From contig JAGYKL010000011.1 in NCBI GenBank assembly GCA_018401705.1, positions 1 to 64,000 of the forward strand: a stretch of DNA of 64,000 bases, read 5' to 3'. Position numbers and translations under genes: made by a program. How positions within the stretch are numbered: position 1 is the first letter of the stretch; every line of letters begins with the position of its first letter. The notes beneath the pieces are model-generated. The model was not told where the DNA came from, did no database searches, and saw nothing but the letters and a program-made list of their open reading frames with translations. This document shows, one piece after another, positions 29,257 through 39,253 of this stretch. The DNA comes from Bacteroidia bacterium (GTDB taxonomy: Bacteria > Bacteroidota > Bacteroidia > M30B66).

Positions 29257-30387
29257 TTATTGAACTGTAATAGCTTGTCCGTTCACTACTTCTTGATAAC
29301 CAGAAGTAACCAGTTTTGTCATTGGCTCCAGACCTTCGTTAATAACTACTTTATCGCCATAGCTAAGTCCCGTTTTTACAGAAACTTTAAGCGCTTTCAT
29401 TTGCTCATTTTTACCTTGAGCAGTAATCACATAATTGTTTCCGTCAGAGTCTTTCTGAACTAAATTTGAAGGTATTACAATAACACTATCCAGCCTCTCG
29501 TCGTTTATGCTCAAGTTAGCCAGCATATTTGGGCGAATGTTATTTTCGGTTTTTCCTAAGGCTATCTCAACAAGAAAAGTGCGGCTCATAGAATTAACTA
29601 CTTTGCTAACGAAAGTGATTTTACCTTCAACCGTTTTATTTAGGTCGCTCAAATAGATTTTGACAGGGTTTCCTGTTTTAACTTTATCAATGTATGAATC
29701 TGCAACTTTAGCAGTAACCTTCATTTTGTTGAAATTCACGACATTAAAAGCACCCATAATTCCTGGAGCAGCATATTCACCTACTTTCACATTAACTTGA
29801 TCAACCGAACCAGAGATCGGGGCCTTCATACGGGTCATTTCAAGCTGAGCTTTAAGAGCCTCGATGCTGTTTTGCAAAGATTCATATTGAGTTTTAGCTT
29901 GCAAATACTGTATTTCGCTTCCAATCTTCTGATTCCAAAGCCTTTGTTGCTTCTCATAAGTTGACTTCGCAAAATCGAGGTTGGTTTGAAGTTGTGCTAT
30001 ATTTTCTTTCATAGCACGATTATCCGTTTCGCCAAGTAGTTGACCTTGAGAAACAAAATCTCCTTCTTTTACATAAACAGCAGTAACAACACCCGGCATT
30101 CCTGGTTGTACAGATATATTTTCTTCTGATTCAATGATTCCCTGTACATCGATGTAGTGATTAAATGAGCTTGGCTCTACTTGCATCGTGCTGATTAGCT
30201 TCGGTTTGCGAATAATTTCTGAAGTGTCGAGAAGAGCAATTTCTTTTTCAAGTGCACTAATTTGCTGCTTAGTTTCTTCAAGTTGAGTATTTAACGAAGC
30301 AAGCTGAGCTTTCTTAGCGTCAAGTGAGTCTCCTGCGCTGCAAGCTGCTATAAGCAGCATAAATGAGATATAGATATACTTTTTCAT
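29257..30387 (-). CDS. RND efflux periplasmic adaptor (membrane fusion protein)
   Basis: 376 residues. Lipoprotein signal with cysteine in LIAACSAG, a coiled-coil N-terminal part (LASLNTQLEETKQQISALEKE), then the lipoyl/barrel arrangement of the HlyD-AcrA family: GMPGVVTAVYVKEGDFVSQGQ, a hairpin coiled coil, MKAPISGSVDQVNVKVGEY, and a C-terminal barrel-membrane-proximal part. It bridges the RND pump and the outer-membrane channel. The extra N-terminal coiled coil before the barrel is common in this phylum. Confidence 0.93.
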   Translation of the reverse strand: MKKYIYISFMLLIAACSAGDSLDAKKAQLASLNTQLEETKQQISALEKEIALLDTSEIIRKPKLISTMQVEPSSFNHYIDVQGIIESEENISVQPGMPGVVTAVYVKEGDFVSQGQLLGETDNRAMKENIAQLQTNLDFAKSTYEKQQRLWNQKIGSEIQYLQAKTQYESLQNSIEALKAQLEMTRMKAPISGSVDQVNVKVGEYAAPGIMGAFNVVNFNKMKVTAKVADSYIDKVKTGNPVKIYLSDLNKTVEGKITFVSKVVNSMSRTFLVEIALGKTENNIRPNMLANLSINDERLDSVIVIPSNLVQKDSDGNNYVITAQGKNEQMKALKVSVKTGLSYGDKVVINEGLEPMTKLVTSGYQEVVNGQAITVQ

Positions 30388-30401
30388 AATGGGTAGGGCA
30401 A

Positions 30402-31751
30402 TCAGAATTTATTAAGGTTTTTATCAAGGGTTACGCGCGCGTCAAGCAATTGCTGAACAGCGCCTATATAGTTAGATTGAGCCGACAGATAGTCGTTTTC
30501 GGCTTGAATTACTTCGATGCTTGAGCCAACTCCTTCTTGGTATTTGATGCGGGTTTTATTTCTGATTTTCTCAGAGATTTTTACCGCGTCTTTTGTGTTA
30601 TTTAAGGTATTTAGAGCCGAAGTGTATGAGATGTATGCCTGAGAAGCTTGCACTGATAAGCCTTGAATAGCTTGTTTTTGCTGCACTTCTAATTTCGTGA
30701 GATTCAGTTTTGCTTGAGAAACTCTGGCTGATTGACTAAAGCCTTTAAAAATTGGCATAGAAAGGTTCACTCCTAGTATTGTTCCACCGGGAACTCTGAA
30801 TAGATTATTACTCAATTGATCAAAATCATTTGCAATTCGGCTTTCTTTCCAAGTGTAGAATGTACTCAGAGTAGGCAGATAGTTTGCTTTTTGACGACGA
30901 ATTTCAAGTTTTTGAAGGTTTACCGATTGCTCAAGTAGAATATTATCAATATTGGCTGAAATATCAAACTGAGGAGTCTCAGTAATTCCAGTTGACGCAG
31001 CTTCGATAAGGCTATTAATTTCGCCTGAAATCGAAATAGGGCTTTCAATTGGGTATCCCATTTGAAACTTAAGAAGATTTTGAGCCAATTCGGTTTGTTT
31101 CCTTAATGTTTCTCTTGTCGTATTGAGGTTGTTTTTTAACAATTCCAAACGATCAATATCAATATCCTCAATAAAGCCTTCTTTATAATAAGCTTTAGTT
31201 TGGGTAATTGATTCTTCTAAAGAGGCGATGTTTTCATTTAAAATACTCTCGTTTTCCTTAAGGATAATAATGGTATTGAAAGCTCTGCTAACTGTTTCTT
31301 TGATTTCAATTTCAGATTTTCTTAATGAGCTTTTCGACACATCCATGTAGGCTTTGGCAGCCTGTAAACCAACAATGTATTCACCACTAAAGGCAAGCCA
31401 AGAGGCAGTGTATCCAATGCTTGCATTGTATTTTACCCCAAAAGGAATTCTTAGAAAAACACCCGGAGGAGCACTTGGGTCGAATGCATCTGCTTGTATA
31501 ACACTAATTGGTACCTGAACAAAATCCTGGAATGAAGCTTCCGCCGATAACTGTGGAATACCTATACCGCGAATTTCAGCCACTCGCTTTTTGGCGATTT
31601 CTATGTCTGTAGAAGCATTTTGCACACTGTAGCCATTCTTTATTGCATAATCAATGGCCTGGGGCAAAGTAAAAGTGGTGCTTTGAGCATCTGTTTGTGC
31701 CTGCAACAGATTGCCCAAAAACATGAGCAGCAGGAACACTTTATTTTTCAT
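30402..31751 (-). CDS. TolC family outer-membrane efflux protein
   Basis: 449 residues: a signal peptide (VFLLLMFLGNLLQAQ), then two repeats of the TolC helical/beta pattern, including FTLPQAIDYAIKNGYSVQNA and the matching second-half MPIFKGFSQSARVSQAKLNLTK. It forms the outer-membrane channel for the RND pump. Its start overlaps the tetR stop by four bases, so it is translated with the regulator. Confidence 0.92.
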   Translation of the reverse strand: MKNKVFLLLMFLGNLLQAQTDAQSTTFTLPQAIDYAIKNGYSVQNASTDIEIAKKRVAEIRGIGIPQLSAEASFQDFVQVPISVIQADAFDPSAPPGVFLRIPFGVKYNASIGYTASWLAFSGEYIVGLQAAKAYMDVSKSSLRKSEIEIKETVSRAFNTIIILKENESILNENIASLEESITQTKAYYKEGFIEDIDIDRLELLKNNLNTTRETLRKQTELAQNLLKFQMGYPIESPISISGEINSLIEAASTGITETPQFDISANIDNILLEQSVNLQKLEIRRQKANYLPTLSTFYTWKESRIANDFDQLSNNLFRVPGGTILGVNLSMPIFKGFSQSARVSQAKLNLTKLEVQQKQAIQGLSVQASQAYISYTSALNTLNNTKDAVKISEKIRNKTRIKYQEGVGSSIEVIQAENDYLSAQSNYIGAVQQLLDARVTLDKNLNKF

Positions 31752-32368
31752 AGGGTTGGGTTTTTAAGTAGAAGTTTTTCTTCAAGGACTGCCAGTCCTT
31801 TTGAATTGGAAATTCCATGAATATGATAAATTAGGTTTTCGTGATAAATGGTAGGGGCATCAATGTTTAAGCTGGCAAGCATCATATTATCTGCTAAAAA
31901 CTCCACTTTTGAAGCATATAGCATAGAGACAATCTGTATGTTGAGATTAGTCCTGTAAACACCTTCTTTTTGACCCTTAAGGATATTATTTCCAATGGTT
32001 TCGACTATAAAACCATTTCGATGCTTCGACATCATCGCCCAAGCTTCTGGATAGTACTTTTGCATATCATACAATATCGAGGGATGAAGAGTTTTAAGCT
32101 TCTCCTCTACGATATTGGTAATTTCAAATAGTTCGTCAATTGCATTCAAGCCCTTCGAAACAACTGCTTGAATATCTTCCTGATCTTTGAGAATCTCAAA
32201 CTCCATTGCTTTCTTAACAAGATCGTTCTTGTCGGTCACGAAGCGATAGAGAGTTTTTTTCGAAATTCCCATCTCACGACATAAATCATCCATTGTTACG
32301 CTTTTTAAACCGTAACGCATAAATGTGTTTCTAACCTGGATAAGAAGATGTTCTACTTTCTCTTTCAC
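31748..32368 (-). CDS. TetR/AcrR family transcriptional regulator of the efflux operon
   Basis: 206 residues. N-terminal helix-turn-helix: FMRYGLKSVTMDDLCREMGISKKTLYRFVTDKNDLV. The C-terminal ligand-binding domain is not assignable. It starts with GTG at 32368, the only start that keeps the whole DNA-binding domain. It heads the operon with TolC, adaptor and RND pump and very probably represses it, responding to a pump substrate. A -7 box lies four bases upstream and a perfect inverted repeat lies just beyond. Confidence 0.92.
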   Translation of the reverse strand: MKEKVEHLLIQVRNTFMRYGLKSVTMDDLCREMGISKKTLYRFVTDKNDLVKKAMEFEILKDQEDIQAVVSKGLNAIDELFEITNIVEEKLKTLHPSILYDMQKYYPEAWAMMSKHRNGFIVETIGNNILKGQKEGVYRTNLNIQIVSMLYASKVEFLADNMMLASLNIDAPTIYHENLIYHIHGISNSKGLAVLEEKLLLKNPTL

Positions 32369-32372
32369 GCGG

Positions 32373-32426
32373 CAAAGATATAGAGTTTGAGATACGCGGG
32401 AAACGAAAAAACGAAAAAACGTTTCC
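32373..32426 (-). promoter_or_regulatory. Promoter and candidate TetR operator of the efflux operon
   Basis: On the minus strand TATCTTTG (32380-32373) is an exact TAnnTTTG -7 box ending four bases before the GTG start, so the transcript may be leaderless. A perfect inverted repeat GGAAACG (32399-32405) with CGTTTCC (32420-32426), arm centres 21 bases apart, covers the -33 region; bound TetR would block polymerase. The repeat encloses two A6CG units. Confidence 0.55.
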
Positions 32427-32533
32427 TGTGTTCTTAATTTGCCTTTAAAAAGAAGTAATTATCAGATATTCAGACGAATAAAATCATATTATCAAATCGT
32501 TAATATGTAGATACATGGAATTGCTGTGCTAAA

Positions 32534-33529
32534 TCAACGCTCATTCAAATGGTACCTTGCGTCAGTGCTAATGAGTAAATTAATTTCATGAATTTGCCTA
32601 TCAAGTTCTTGCGCAGAAGCTAGAACTCCTTCTATAATTTGCGCTTTTTCAGATTCACTTACATCTTCTGCCTTAAGCAGGCTAACGCATGACATTAGTG
32701 TTGTGAGTGGAGATCTGATTTTATGGGAATTGAAAAAAGCAAACTCAGCAAGTTGTTGGTTTTTAGTTAGTAAACTCTGTTCATAAATCCTTTTATCAGT
32801 AATATCTACCATACCTCCAATCATTCTATTTGCCCTTCCATCAGCATCAAATAGTGTAAAGCCCCTGTCTCGAACGTAAGCATAATTGCCATCGCCTCTC
32901 TTAAACTGATATTCACTTACCCAAACTTTATCGCCCCTGTTGGCTGCATCCAACAATGATCTCACAACCCTTTCTTTGTCTTTAGGATGAAGCTTTTCTG
33001 CCCACCAATCAAATACCGTTTGCTTTCCACCTTCAGGGTGACCAAAAAGAGAATTCATAGCGTCTCCCCACCAAAGAGTATTAGATTTAATATCCCAATC
33101 CCAAAGAGCATCATTGGTAGCTCTTGAAATTGTTTCAAATCGCTTTTGACTTTCTATAAGTTCATCTTTGAGTCTGTATTTATCGGTTTCATCGAAACCA
33201 ATGCCCCATAAGCTTAGCCCTTCAACTGCTGGAGGCGTTCTTCGTCGAAGAATCAGTCGTATCAGCTTTACACTTCCATCAGAGCATTTTAACTCAAGGC
33301 GATTTAGTTCTTCACTGAAATCAGACTTATTTTTAAATAGTTCAATTATCTGCTGTCGCTGCTCCTCATTAGGAAACAATAGCTTGCCCATGCTGTTATT
33401 ACCAATAACAAACTCTTTAGAATACCCTGTGATTTCAGCACACTGTTGGTTCCAAACTTGAAAGACGCCAGCCTCATTAATTGCAGTGAGCATCGCAGGA
33501 AATTGATCTACAATTAAATTTTTATCCAT
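32534..33529 (-). CDS. PAS-PAS protein with histidine-kinase dimerisation helix but no kinase ATPase domain
   Basis: 331 residues. Two PAS domains (about 8-120 and 130-250; the second is the PAS_3 type, with LWDWDIKSNTLWWGD and YAYVRDRGFTLFDADG) are followed by a linker and a DHp-like helix hairpin: LAEFAFFNSHKIRSPLTTLMS, with the phosphoacceptor-like histidine at about 269. The protein then ends. Only 165 bases separate it from tetR, so no ATPase domain can follow in any frame. It may accept a phosphoryl group from another kinase, or be a signal-sensing scaffold. Cytosolic, no membrane segment. Confidence 0.8.
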   Translation of the reverse strand: MDKNLIVDQFPAMLTAINEAGVFQVWNQQCAEITGYSKEFVIGNNSMGKLLFPNEEQRQQIIELFKNKSDFSEELNRLELKCSDGSVKLIRLILRRRTPPAVEGLSLWGIGFDETDKYRLKDELIESQKRFETISRATNDALWDWDIKSNTLWWGDAMNSLFGHPEGGKQTVFDWWAEKLHPKDKERVVRSLLDAANRGDKVWVSEYQFKRGDGNYAYVRDRGFTLFDADGRANRMIGGMVDITDKRIYEQSLLTKNQQLAEFAFFNSHKIRSPLTTLMSCVSLLKAEDVSESEKAQIIEGVLASAQELDRQIHEINLLISTDARYHLNER

Positions 33530-33775
33530 CTTATTGTAAATGTTTTCTGGTGCAAAATAGCTCCAGTGCGGTGTTTTGAAGAAAAAGTACGGCTATTAGG
33601 CAAGATTTTAACTTGCACTCTAAAGCCAAAGTCATTTCAGGATAAAACTACCAAAGTATTTTTCAATTAACTAAGGCATTAAAAATATAAAAATATCGTT
33701 TGGGGAATTTCCTTTTGGAGTAAAACTCCTTTAAGGCTGAGCAAGTCATTCCAGCTTTAGCTACAAGAACCTGGT

Positions 33776-34867
33776 TTAGCGACTAATAACAACATCATTT
33801 GGGCTTCCATTCAGAGTGGTATTGATCCAGTTGCCTGCGTTGTTATTTGGTTCAGAGCCACTAGTACCCTGACTTTGATTAAATGCATAAACATGCGTAG
33901 AAGTTACAACAATAATGCTTCTTGCAGTGGCAATAGCCTTTACAAACGAGCCGCTCATACTAGTGCTTGTCCAGGTTGCGTTGCTCAAATTGGGAGGGTC
34001 GCCAAGTGTACTCCTTGCTTGCGATAAGCCGTAAAGATTAGAGTCTGTGTAAACCACCAGATTTTCATTATTTGAGATTGCTCCGAGCGGGTTTCCCGCG
34101 ATGCTGGTACTTATCCAGGCCCCTGTATTAAGATTAGGAGGAGAACCTAATGAACTCTGACTTTGAAAAAAGCCATAAACGGCAGATTGTGTCCAAAGTG
34201 CAATCTGATATTGCGAAGATACAGTGCCCAGCACAGGTCCGTCGATTGTTGTATTGGAAAAATTTCCAACATTGTAATTTGTGCCAATACTGCTCTGGCT
34301 TTGCGAGTAGCCAATAGCCTCATTATTAGTGTATACAACTGCAAGATTTCCTTGTGCTACAACATCACATCCCGACATACCTGCTGGTCCTTGTGGTCCA
34401 GGAAGTCCTTGAGGGCCGGGCTCTCCTTGTGGACCGGGTTCACCTTGAGGACCAGCTATACTGCTTCCCGATTCATTGGAGTACAGAGCATAAGGCACAC
34501 TTAAAAGTCGGGTGTTTCCATTTAAACTGTAGTTGTTACCCCCATCAGGATCTGTTTCAGAACTAATAAAATACGGACCTGATTCCCATTCAATTTCTTG
34601 AATGCTTCCAGAAACATTGTCTCCTTCGCCAATTATCAGCGAAACCAATCCGTTTTCGTTGGTAGAAGTAGTATGAGTTTCTTCATAAACCACGAGTCCG
34701 GTTTCAGAGCCCTGATGAATTTGAATACGAGTACTTACCTGTTGAATAGGCAATGGTTGATTAGAAGCATTGCGTAAAACGGCCTGGTAACTCATAGATT
34801 GAGGAGCCTGAGCGAAAGAGGTGAATACAGAAAGTGCGAAAAGAGTGTAAAAACAAAAGGTTTTCAT
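33776..34867 (-). CDS. Secreted protein with collagen-like Gly-X-Y stretch and four 48-residue repeats
   Basis: 363 residues: a signal peptide, an N-terminal domain common in Bacteroidota surface proteins (PQSMSYQAVLRNASNQPL, then LLSVPYALYS at about 125), a collagen-like run of eight G-P-Q or G-E-P type triplets (about residues 137-162), and four repeats of about 48 residues, each with a pattern like VVYTNNEAIGYSQSQSSIG and a closing Trp or Phe with S/T. The last part may form a beta-propeller-like fold. No T9SS domain is seen. The start codon overlaps the end of the upstream T9SS gene (four bases), so the two are a translational pair. Confidence 0.75.
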   Translation of the reverse strand: MKTFCFYTLFALSVFTSFAQAPQSMSYQAVLRNASNQPLPIQQVSTRIQIHQGSETGLVVYEETHTTSTNENGLVSLIIGEGDNVSGSIQEIEWESGPYFISSETDPDGGNNYSLNGNTRLLSVPYALYSNESGSSIAGPQGEPGPQGEPGPQGLPGPQGPAGMSGCDVVAQGNLAVVYTNNEAIGYSQSQSSIGTNYNVGNFSNTTIDGPVLGTVSSQYQIALWTQSAVYGFFQSQSSLGSPPNLNTGAWISTSIAGNPLGAISNNENLVVYTDSNLYGLSQARSTLGDPPNLSNATWTSTSMSGSFVKAIATARSIIVVTSTHVYAFNQSQGTSGSEPNNNAGNWINTTLNGSPNDVVISR

Positions 34868-35325
34868 TGAATAAGGATAGGTTCGATGGTTTTATTATTT
34901 CCGACTTGAATTTCAAGTAGATAACAACCGGGAGAAAAGCTAGAAACATTCACTTTGCTTTCTGCTTTAGTTAGAATCGGTTTGCTTACTAATCGGCCAC
35001 ACAAATCGTAAATACAAAAGCTGAAGTATTTTTGCTGTTCGCCTTCAGGGCGGATAAAAATTTCCTGCCTTGCAGGGATTGGATAAATACTGAAAGCGAA
35101 GGTTTCTTCCTCTTTTAAATGAGTGACTTCAGGTTGATAGTAAACTTGTTGAACACCTTCCTGAAAGCTACCCGTTAAACCCTGATTATTTGTGAAAAAT
35201 GGCTCTCCTATACTGAAGCTTAAACCTTCAGTTTGAAAACCGCCACAATTAGTACTTTCTTGAGCTAAACCCTTCATAATGCAAAGATTCATGATTGCTA
35301 GAAAAAGTATTGAGGAGGCTTTCAT
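34864..35325 (-). CDS. Small secreted protein with T9SS type A sorting domain
   Basis: 153 residues. Signal peptide (ILFLAIMNLCIMKGLAQ), a short region (FSIGEPFFTNNQGLTGSFQEGVQQ) typical of small Bacteroidota T9SS proteins, and a type A C-terminal domain (FSIYPIPARQEIFIRP, CIYDLCGRLV, FSPGCYLLEIQ, ending PILIQ). First gene of a pair with the collagen-like protein. TAAATTTG at 35338-35331 (minus strand) is an exact -7 box ending five bases before the start, suggesting a leaderless or very short leader. Confidence 0.8.
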   Translation of the reverse strand: MKASSILFLAIMNLCIMKGLAQESTNCGGFQTEGLSFSIGEPFFTNNQGLTGSFQEGVQQVYYQPEVTHLKEEETFAFSIYPIPARQEIFIRPEGEQQKYFSFCIYDLCGRLVSKPILTKAESKVNVSSFSPGCYLLEIQVGNNKTIEPILIQ

Positions 35326-35330
35326 GCAAT

Positions 35331-35338
35331 CAAATTTA
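35331..35338 (-). promoter_or_regulatory. -7 promoter box abutting the start of the T9SS/collagen pair
   Basis: TAAATTTG on the minus strand matches TAnnTTTG exactly and ends five bases before the ATG. No clear -33 box at the usual distance. Confidence 0.4.
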
Positions 35339-35368
35339 CTTGTTTATACAACATGCACTTCAGAAAAA

Positions 35369-35402
35369 TAAAAAAGGCTGCTCTTATCAAAGAACAGCCT
35401 TA
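35369..35402 (-). terminator. Terminator of the nrdBA operon
   Basis: On the minus strand AAGGCTG, one mismatch, TCTT, loop, AAGA, CAGCCTT, then a T-rich run. It lies about 20 bases past the nrdA stop. Confidence 0.85.
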
Positions 35403-35422
35403 ATATTGTGATATTTAACAAA

Positions 35423-37837
35423 TTAGCTTCCGCAAGCTTCGCAATCCTCAGGATTATCCAGTGAGCAGGCAATATCTGCCTGAACATCAGCTCCAACAGA
35501 AACAACTTGTTGCGTAGCTTTCTCAGGAACAACCGGAGTCATTTGCTTTTCGGCTTGGCTAGGCACAGTAAACTGAATAGCCGATGTGGCAGCTTTTGAA
35601 CGTAAATAGTACATTCCAGTTTTAAGACCTTGTTTCCAAGCATAAAAGTGCATAGAAGTTAATTTAGCCATATTAGGAGCTTCCATGAAAATATTCAGAG
35701 ATTGTGACTGGCAGATGTAAGCACCTCTATCAGCAGCCATATCAATGACATTTCTTTGTTTTACTTCCCAAACAGTTTTGTATAATTCTTTAATGTTATC
35801 AGGTATTTCACTGATGTTTTGAATTGAACCGTTAGCTCCAATGATTTTGTTTTTTAGAGAATCATTCCAGATGCCTAAATCAACTAAATCACGCAATAGG
35901 TGCTTGTTTACAATGATAAACTCACCTGAAAGAACTCTACGAGTGTAAATGTTGCTCGTGTAAGGTTCGAAACACTCGTTATTGCCTAAAATCTGAGAAG
36001 TAGATGCAGTTGGCATTGGCGCTAAGAGAAGTGAATTTCTAACCCCGTATTTAGCAACTTCTTCCTTGAGAATGTCCCATTCCCAACGGTTCGTTGGAGT
36101 TACATTCCACATGTCATATTGAAATACTCCTTTCGAAACCGGACTGCCTTCATAGGTGGCGTAAGGGCCATCTTTCTTCGCCAAATCCTTAGATGCCGTC
36201 ATTGCAGCATAGTAAATGGTTTCGTGTATTTCACGATTTAAAGCTTTAGCCTCATCACTTTCAAAAGGATATCTCAATAGGATAAACGCATCAGCTAATC
36301 CTTGAACACCAATACCAATTGGGCGATGACGTAAGTTAGAACGTTCTGCTTCAACCACCGGATAATAATTCCCATCAATGATTTTATTGAGGTTAAGGGT
36401 GATTTGATAAGTAACCTCAAACAAACGTTCATGATCAAAAGTACCGTCGTTAACGAAACGAGGTAAAGCTATTGATGCCAGGTTGCACACTGCTACTTCG
36501 TCAGGAGCAGTATATTCTATGATTTCAGTACAAAGATTTGAAGACTTGATTGTACCTAGATTTTGCTGATTGCTCTTTCTGTTACAAGCATCTTTGTACA
36601 GCATGTACGGAGTGCCTGTTTCAATTTGGGCTTCCATTATAGAAGACCAAAGTTCTCTAGCTTTTACTGTTTTGCGGGCACGACCTTCGGCTTCATACTT
36701 TTCATATAATGCTTCAAACTCTTCTCCCCAGCAATCTGCAAGACCCGGAGCCTCGTTAGGACAGAATAATGACCAATCGCCTTCTTCTTCAACACGCTTC
36801 ATGAATAAATCACAAATCCAGAGAGCATAGAACAAATCGCGGGCACGCACCTCCTCTTTACCATGATTCTTTTTCAGGTTAAGGAAGTCAATAATATCAG
36901 CATGCCAAGGCTCAATGTAAATTGCAAATGAACCTTTGCGTTTTCCTCCTCCCTGATCTACGTAACGTGCAGTATCATTGAACACCCTAAGCATTGGTAC
37001 AATACCATTAGATGTACCGTTTGTTCCGCGAATGTACGAACCCGTAGCACGCACATTGTGTATGCTCAGGCCTATTCCGCCAGCACTTTGACTAATCTTA
37101 GCACATTGCTTCAGTGTATCATAAATGCCATCGATACTGTCGTCACGCATGGTAAGCAAGAAACAGCTAGACATTTGTGGTTTTGGTGTACCTGCATTAA
37201 AGAGAGTAGGAGTAGCGTGAGTAAACCAGCGCTCCGACATGAGGTCGTAAGTTTTAATTACTTGCTCAATGTCATTTTTGTGAATCCCTACAGAAACACG
37301 CATAAGCATATGCTGAGGACGCTCTGCAACTTGGTTGTTTATTTTTAATAGATATGATTTCTCTAAGGTTTTGAAACCGAAATAATCATATCCGAAATCA
37401 CGATCGTAGATAATTGTAGAGTCAAGAAGCTGAGCATTTTTCTGAATTATCTCATGCACGTCGTCTGCAATAAGCGGAGCTTCCTGACCTGTTTTTGGAT
37501 CTACATAATTGTACAAGGCACTCATCGTTTCAGAGAATGACTTGGTTGTTAATTTATGAAGATTCGAGATTGCGATACGTGAAGCCAAAAGCGCATAATC
37601 AGGGTGCGTTGTGGTAAGGTTTGCTGCAGTTTCAGCTGCAAGGTTATCAAGAGCTTCGGTTGTAACCCCTGAATAGATTCCTTGAATCACTTTTTGTGCA
37701 ACTGCAACAGGGTCAACATGCACAGGGTCTAAGCCATAACACAGTTTCTGAATTCGGGCAGTTACTTTATCAAACTTAACCGATTCTTTGCGGCCGTCGC
37801 GCTTAATTACAAAAGTACTGGAGCTGTTGTTGTTCAT
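35423..37837 (-). CDS. nrdA: Ribonucleoside-diphosphate reductase, alpha subunit (class Ia)
   Basis: About 804 residues. An ATP-cone regulatory domain ([20 protein letters not shown], first 100 residues) is followed by the catalytic barrel: [69 protein letters not shown]. The C-terminal tail ends in CEACGS, the CxxC pair that is re-reduced by thioredoxin or glutaredoxin. It makes deoxyribonucleotides with NrdB. I chose the ATG at 37837, 13 bases past the nrdB stop; upstream starts at 37864-37867 overlap nrdB. Confidence 0.96.
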   Translation of the reverse strand: MNNNSSSTFVIKRDGRKESVKFDKVTARIQKLCYGLDPVHVDPVAVAQKVIQGIYSGVTTEALDNLAAETAANLTTTHPDYALLASRIAISNLHKLTTKSFSETMSALYNYVDPKTGQEAPLIADDVHEIIQKNAQLLDSTIIYDRDFGYDYFGFKTLEKSYLLKINNQVAERPQHMLMRVSVGIHKNDIEQVIKTYDLMSERWFTHATPTLFNAGTPKPQMSSCFLLTMRDDSIDGIYDTLKQCAKISQSAGGIGLSIHNVRATGSYIRGTNGTSNGIVPMLRVFNDTARYVDQGGGKRKGSFAIYIEPWHADIIDFLNLKKNHGKEEVRARDLFYALWICDLFMKRVEEEGDWSLFCPNEAPGLADCWGEEFEALYEKYEAEGRARKTVKARELWSSIMEAQIETGTPYMLYKDACNRKSNQQNLGTIKSSNLCTEIIEYTAPDEVAVCNLASIALPRFVNDGTFDHERLFEVTYQITLNLNKIIDGNYYPVVEAERSNLRHRPIGIGVQGLADAFILLRYPFESDEAKALNREIHETIYYAAMTASKDLAKKDGPYATYEGSPVSKGVFQYDMWNVTPTNRWEWDILKEEVAKYGVRNSLLLAPMPTASTSQILGNNECFEPYTSNIYTRRVLSGEFIIVNKHLLRDLVDLGIWNDSLKNKIIGANGSIQNISEIPDNIKELYKTVWEVKQRNVIDMAADRGAYICQSQSLNIFMEAPNMAKLTSMHFYAWKQGLKTGMYYLRSKAATSAIQFTVPSQAEKQMTPVVPEKATQQVVSVGADVQADIACSLDNPEDCEACGS

Positions 37838-37850
37838 AGAGCTTATTGTT

Positions 37851-38876
37851 TCAGAATTCTTCATCAAAACGGATGGTTTTATCTTCAGATTTTTTATTCA
37901 TTACTCCCGCTTTCTGGTAATCTCCAACTTTCTTTTCAAAGAAGTTGGTTTTACCTTGCAGAGATATCATTTCCATGAAATCAAATGGGTTTGATGCATT
38001 GTAAATCTTAGAATAACCAAGAGACACTAGCAAACGGTCAGTAACAAACTCAATGTATTGGCACATCAAATCGGCATTCATTCCGATAAGCTGAACCGGA
38101 ATTGCTTCAGATACAAACTCTTTCTCAATCTCAACTGCGCTTCGGATAATCTCTACCACGCGACTTTCACTTAATTTATTGTTCAACTGACGATAAAGCA
38201 GGCAAGCAAAATCACAATGCAATCCTTCATCTCTTGAAATCAATTCATTTGAAAAGCTCAAACCGGGCATCAAACCTCTTTTCTTAAGCCAGAAAATGGA
38301 GCAGAAAGATCCAGAGAAGAAAATTCCTTCAACGGCAGCAAAAGCGATTAAACGCTCAGCAAATGTTCCATTCTCAATCCATCTTAAAGCCCATTCGCCT
38401 TTTCTACCAACAGCTGGAACTGTTTCAAGAGCATTAAATAAACCCTGTTTTTCTTTAGTGTCGTTTATGTATGTGTCAATTAACAAAGAATAAGTCTCAG
38501 AATGAATGTTTTCCATCATTATCTGAAAACCATAGAAACAGCGAGCCTCAGGATATTGAACTTCATTCATGAAGTTAACAGCAAGATTTTCATTTACAAT
38601 TCCATCACTGGCAGCAAAAAATGCCAACACATGTTTGATGAAGTGTTTCTCATCGTTGTTAAGCTTGTTTTCCCAGTCTGTTAAGTCAGCATGAAGGTCA
38701 ATCTCTTCAGCAGTCCAAAAACTAGCTTCTGCTTTTTTATACATTTCCCAAATCTCTTTATGTCTGATTGGGAAAAGTACAAAGCGGTCTTTGTTCTCTT
38801 TCAGAATTGGTTCGTCTGCCATCACCTCAGTGTTTAAGCCTGTGTTGGTGCCTGTGCCCTGTAAAATGTTATCCAT
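37851..38876 (-). CDS. nrdB: Ribonucleoside-diphosphate reductase, beta subunit (class Ia)
   Basis: 341 residues. All di-iron ligands and the radical tyrosine are present: Asp in [10 protein letters not shown], Glu, His and Tyr in [15 protein letters not shown], Glu in [11 protein letters not shown], and Glu and His in [14 protein letters not shown]. It is therefore a tyrosyl-radical R2 protein. It is upstream of nrdA on the same strand. No clear NrdR box was seen upstream. Confidence 0.96.
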   Translation of the reverse strand: MDNILQGTGTNTGLNTEVMADEPILKENKDRFVLFPIRHKEIWEMYKKAEASFWTAEEIDLHADLTDWENKLNNDEKHFIKHVLAFFAASDGIVNENLAVNFMNEVQYPEARCFYGFQIMMENIHSETYSLLIDTYINDTKEKQGLFNALETVPAVGRKGEWALRWIENGTFAERLIAFAAVEGIFFSGSFCSIFWLKKRGLMPGLSFSNELISRDEGLHCDFACLLYRQLNNKLSESRVVEIIRSAVEIEKEFVSEAIPVQLIGMNADLMCQYIEFVTDRLLVSLGYSKIYNASNPFDFMEMISLQGKTNFFEKKVGDYQKAGVMNKKSEDKTIRFDEEF

Positions 38877-39253
38877 ATTATATAATATATTGATTGTCAG
38901 TATTTTGCGTTTTCGCCTCAGGCAGATAATTTTTTTAGAAAGTCAAGTGACTAACTATCAGGCATTACCAAAAAAAGAGGCAGGAAAAACTTGCTTCACA
39001 AAAATCACTTGGAAGATTGCCATTGCCAAGTCATTTTTGTTAACATTTGGACACAGTTTTTAACATTCTTTAGGGAATTCAAGCAGGCCGCGAGATACAG
39101 GAATATCGGGCTGTTCGGTGCATTTCTACTTTCATGCATAAATGCAATTTGTGAACATGCAAAGAGCCTGTTAACTTGATAGTTAAAGTTCTTTTAACAT
39201 TAACAAAATTGAAAGATGGGGCTATTTACCCTTGACTTGATTAGGTTATTATT
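38877..39253. other. Intergenic stretch before nrdB (377 bases)
   Basis: AT-rich. It holds the nrdB 5' region (short palindromic TATATAATATA near 38880) and the 3' flank of the DUF3109 gene, with a weak hairpin GTTAAA/TTTTAAC near 39183-39199. I see no coding sequence, RNA gene or exact TAnnTTTG box in either direction. Confidence 0.5.

Noticed and set aside
32369-32533. Missing ATPase domain of the PAS protein hidden in another frame
   Set aside because: Only 165 bases are available, too few for an HATPase domain, and none of its motifs is seen.
35423-38876. NrdR-regulated class Ib or class II reductase
   Set aside because: All di-iron ligands and the radical tyrosine of class Ia are present, there is an ATP-cone, and no NrdR box was found.
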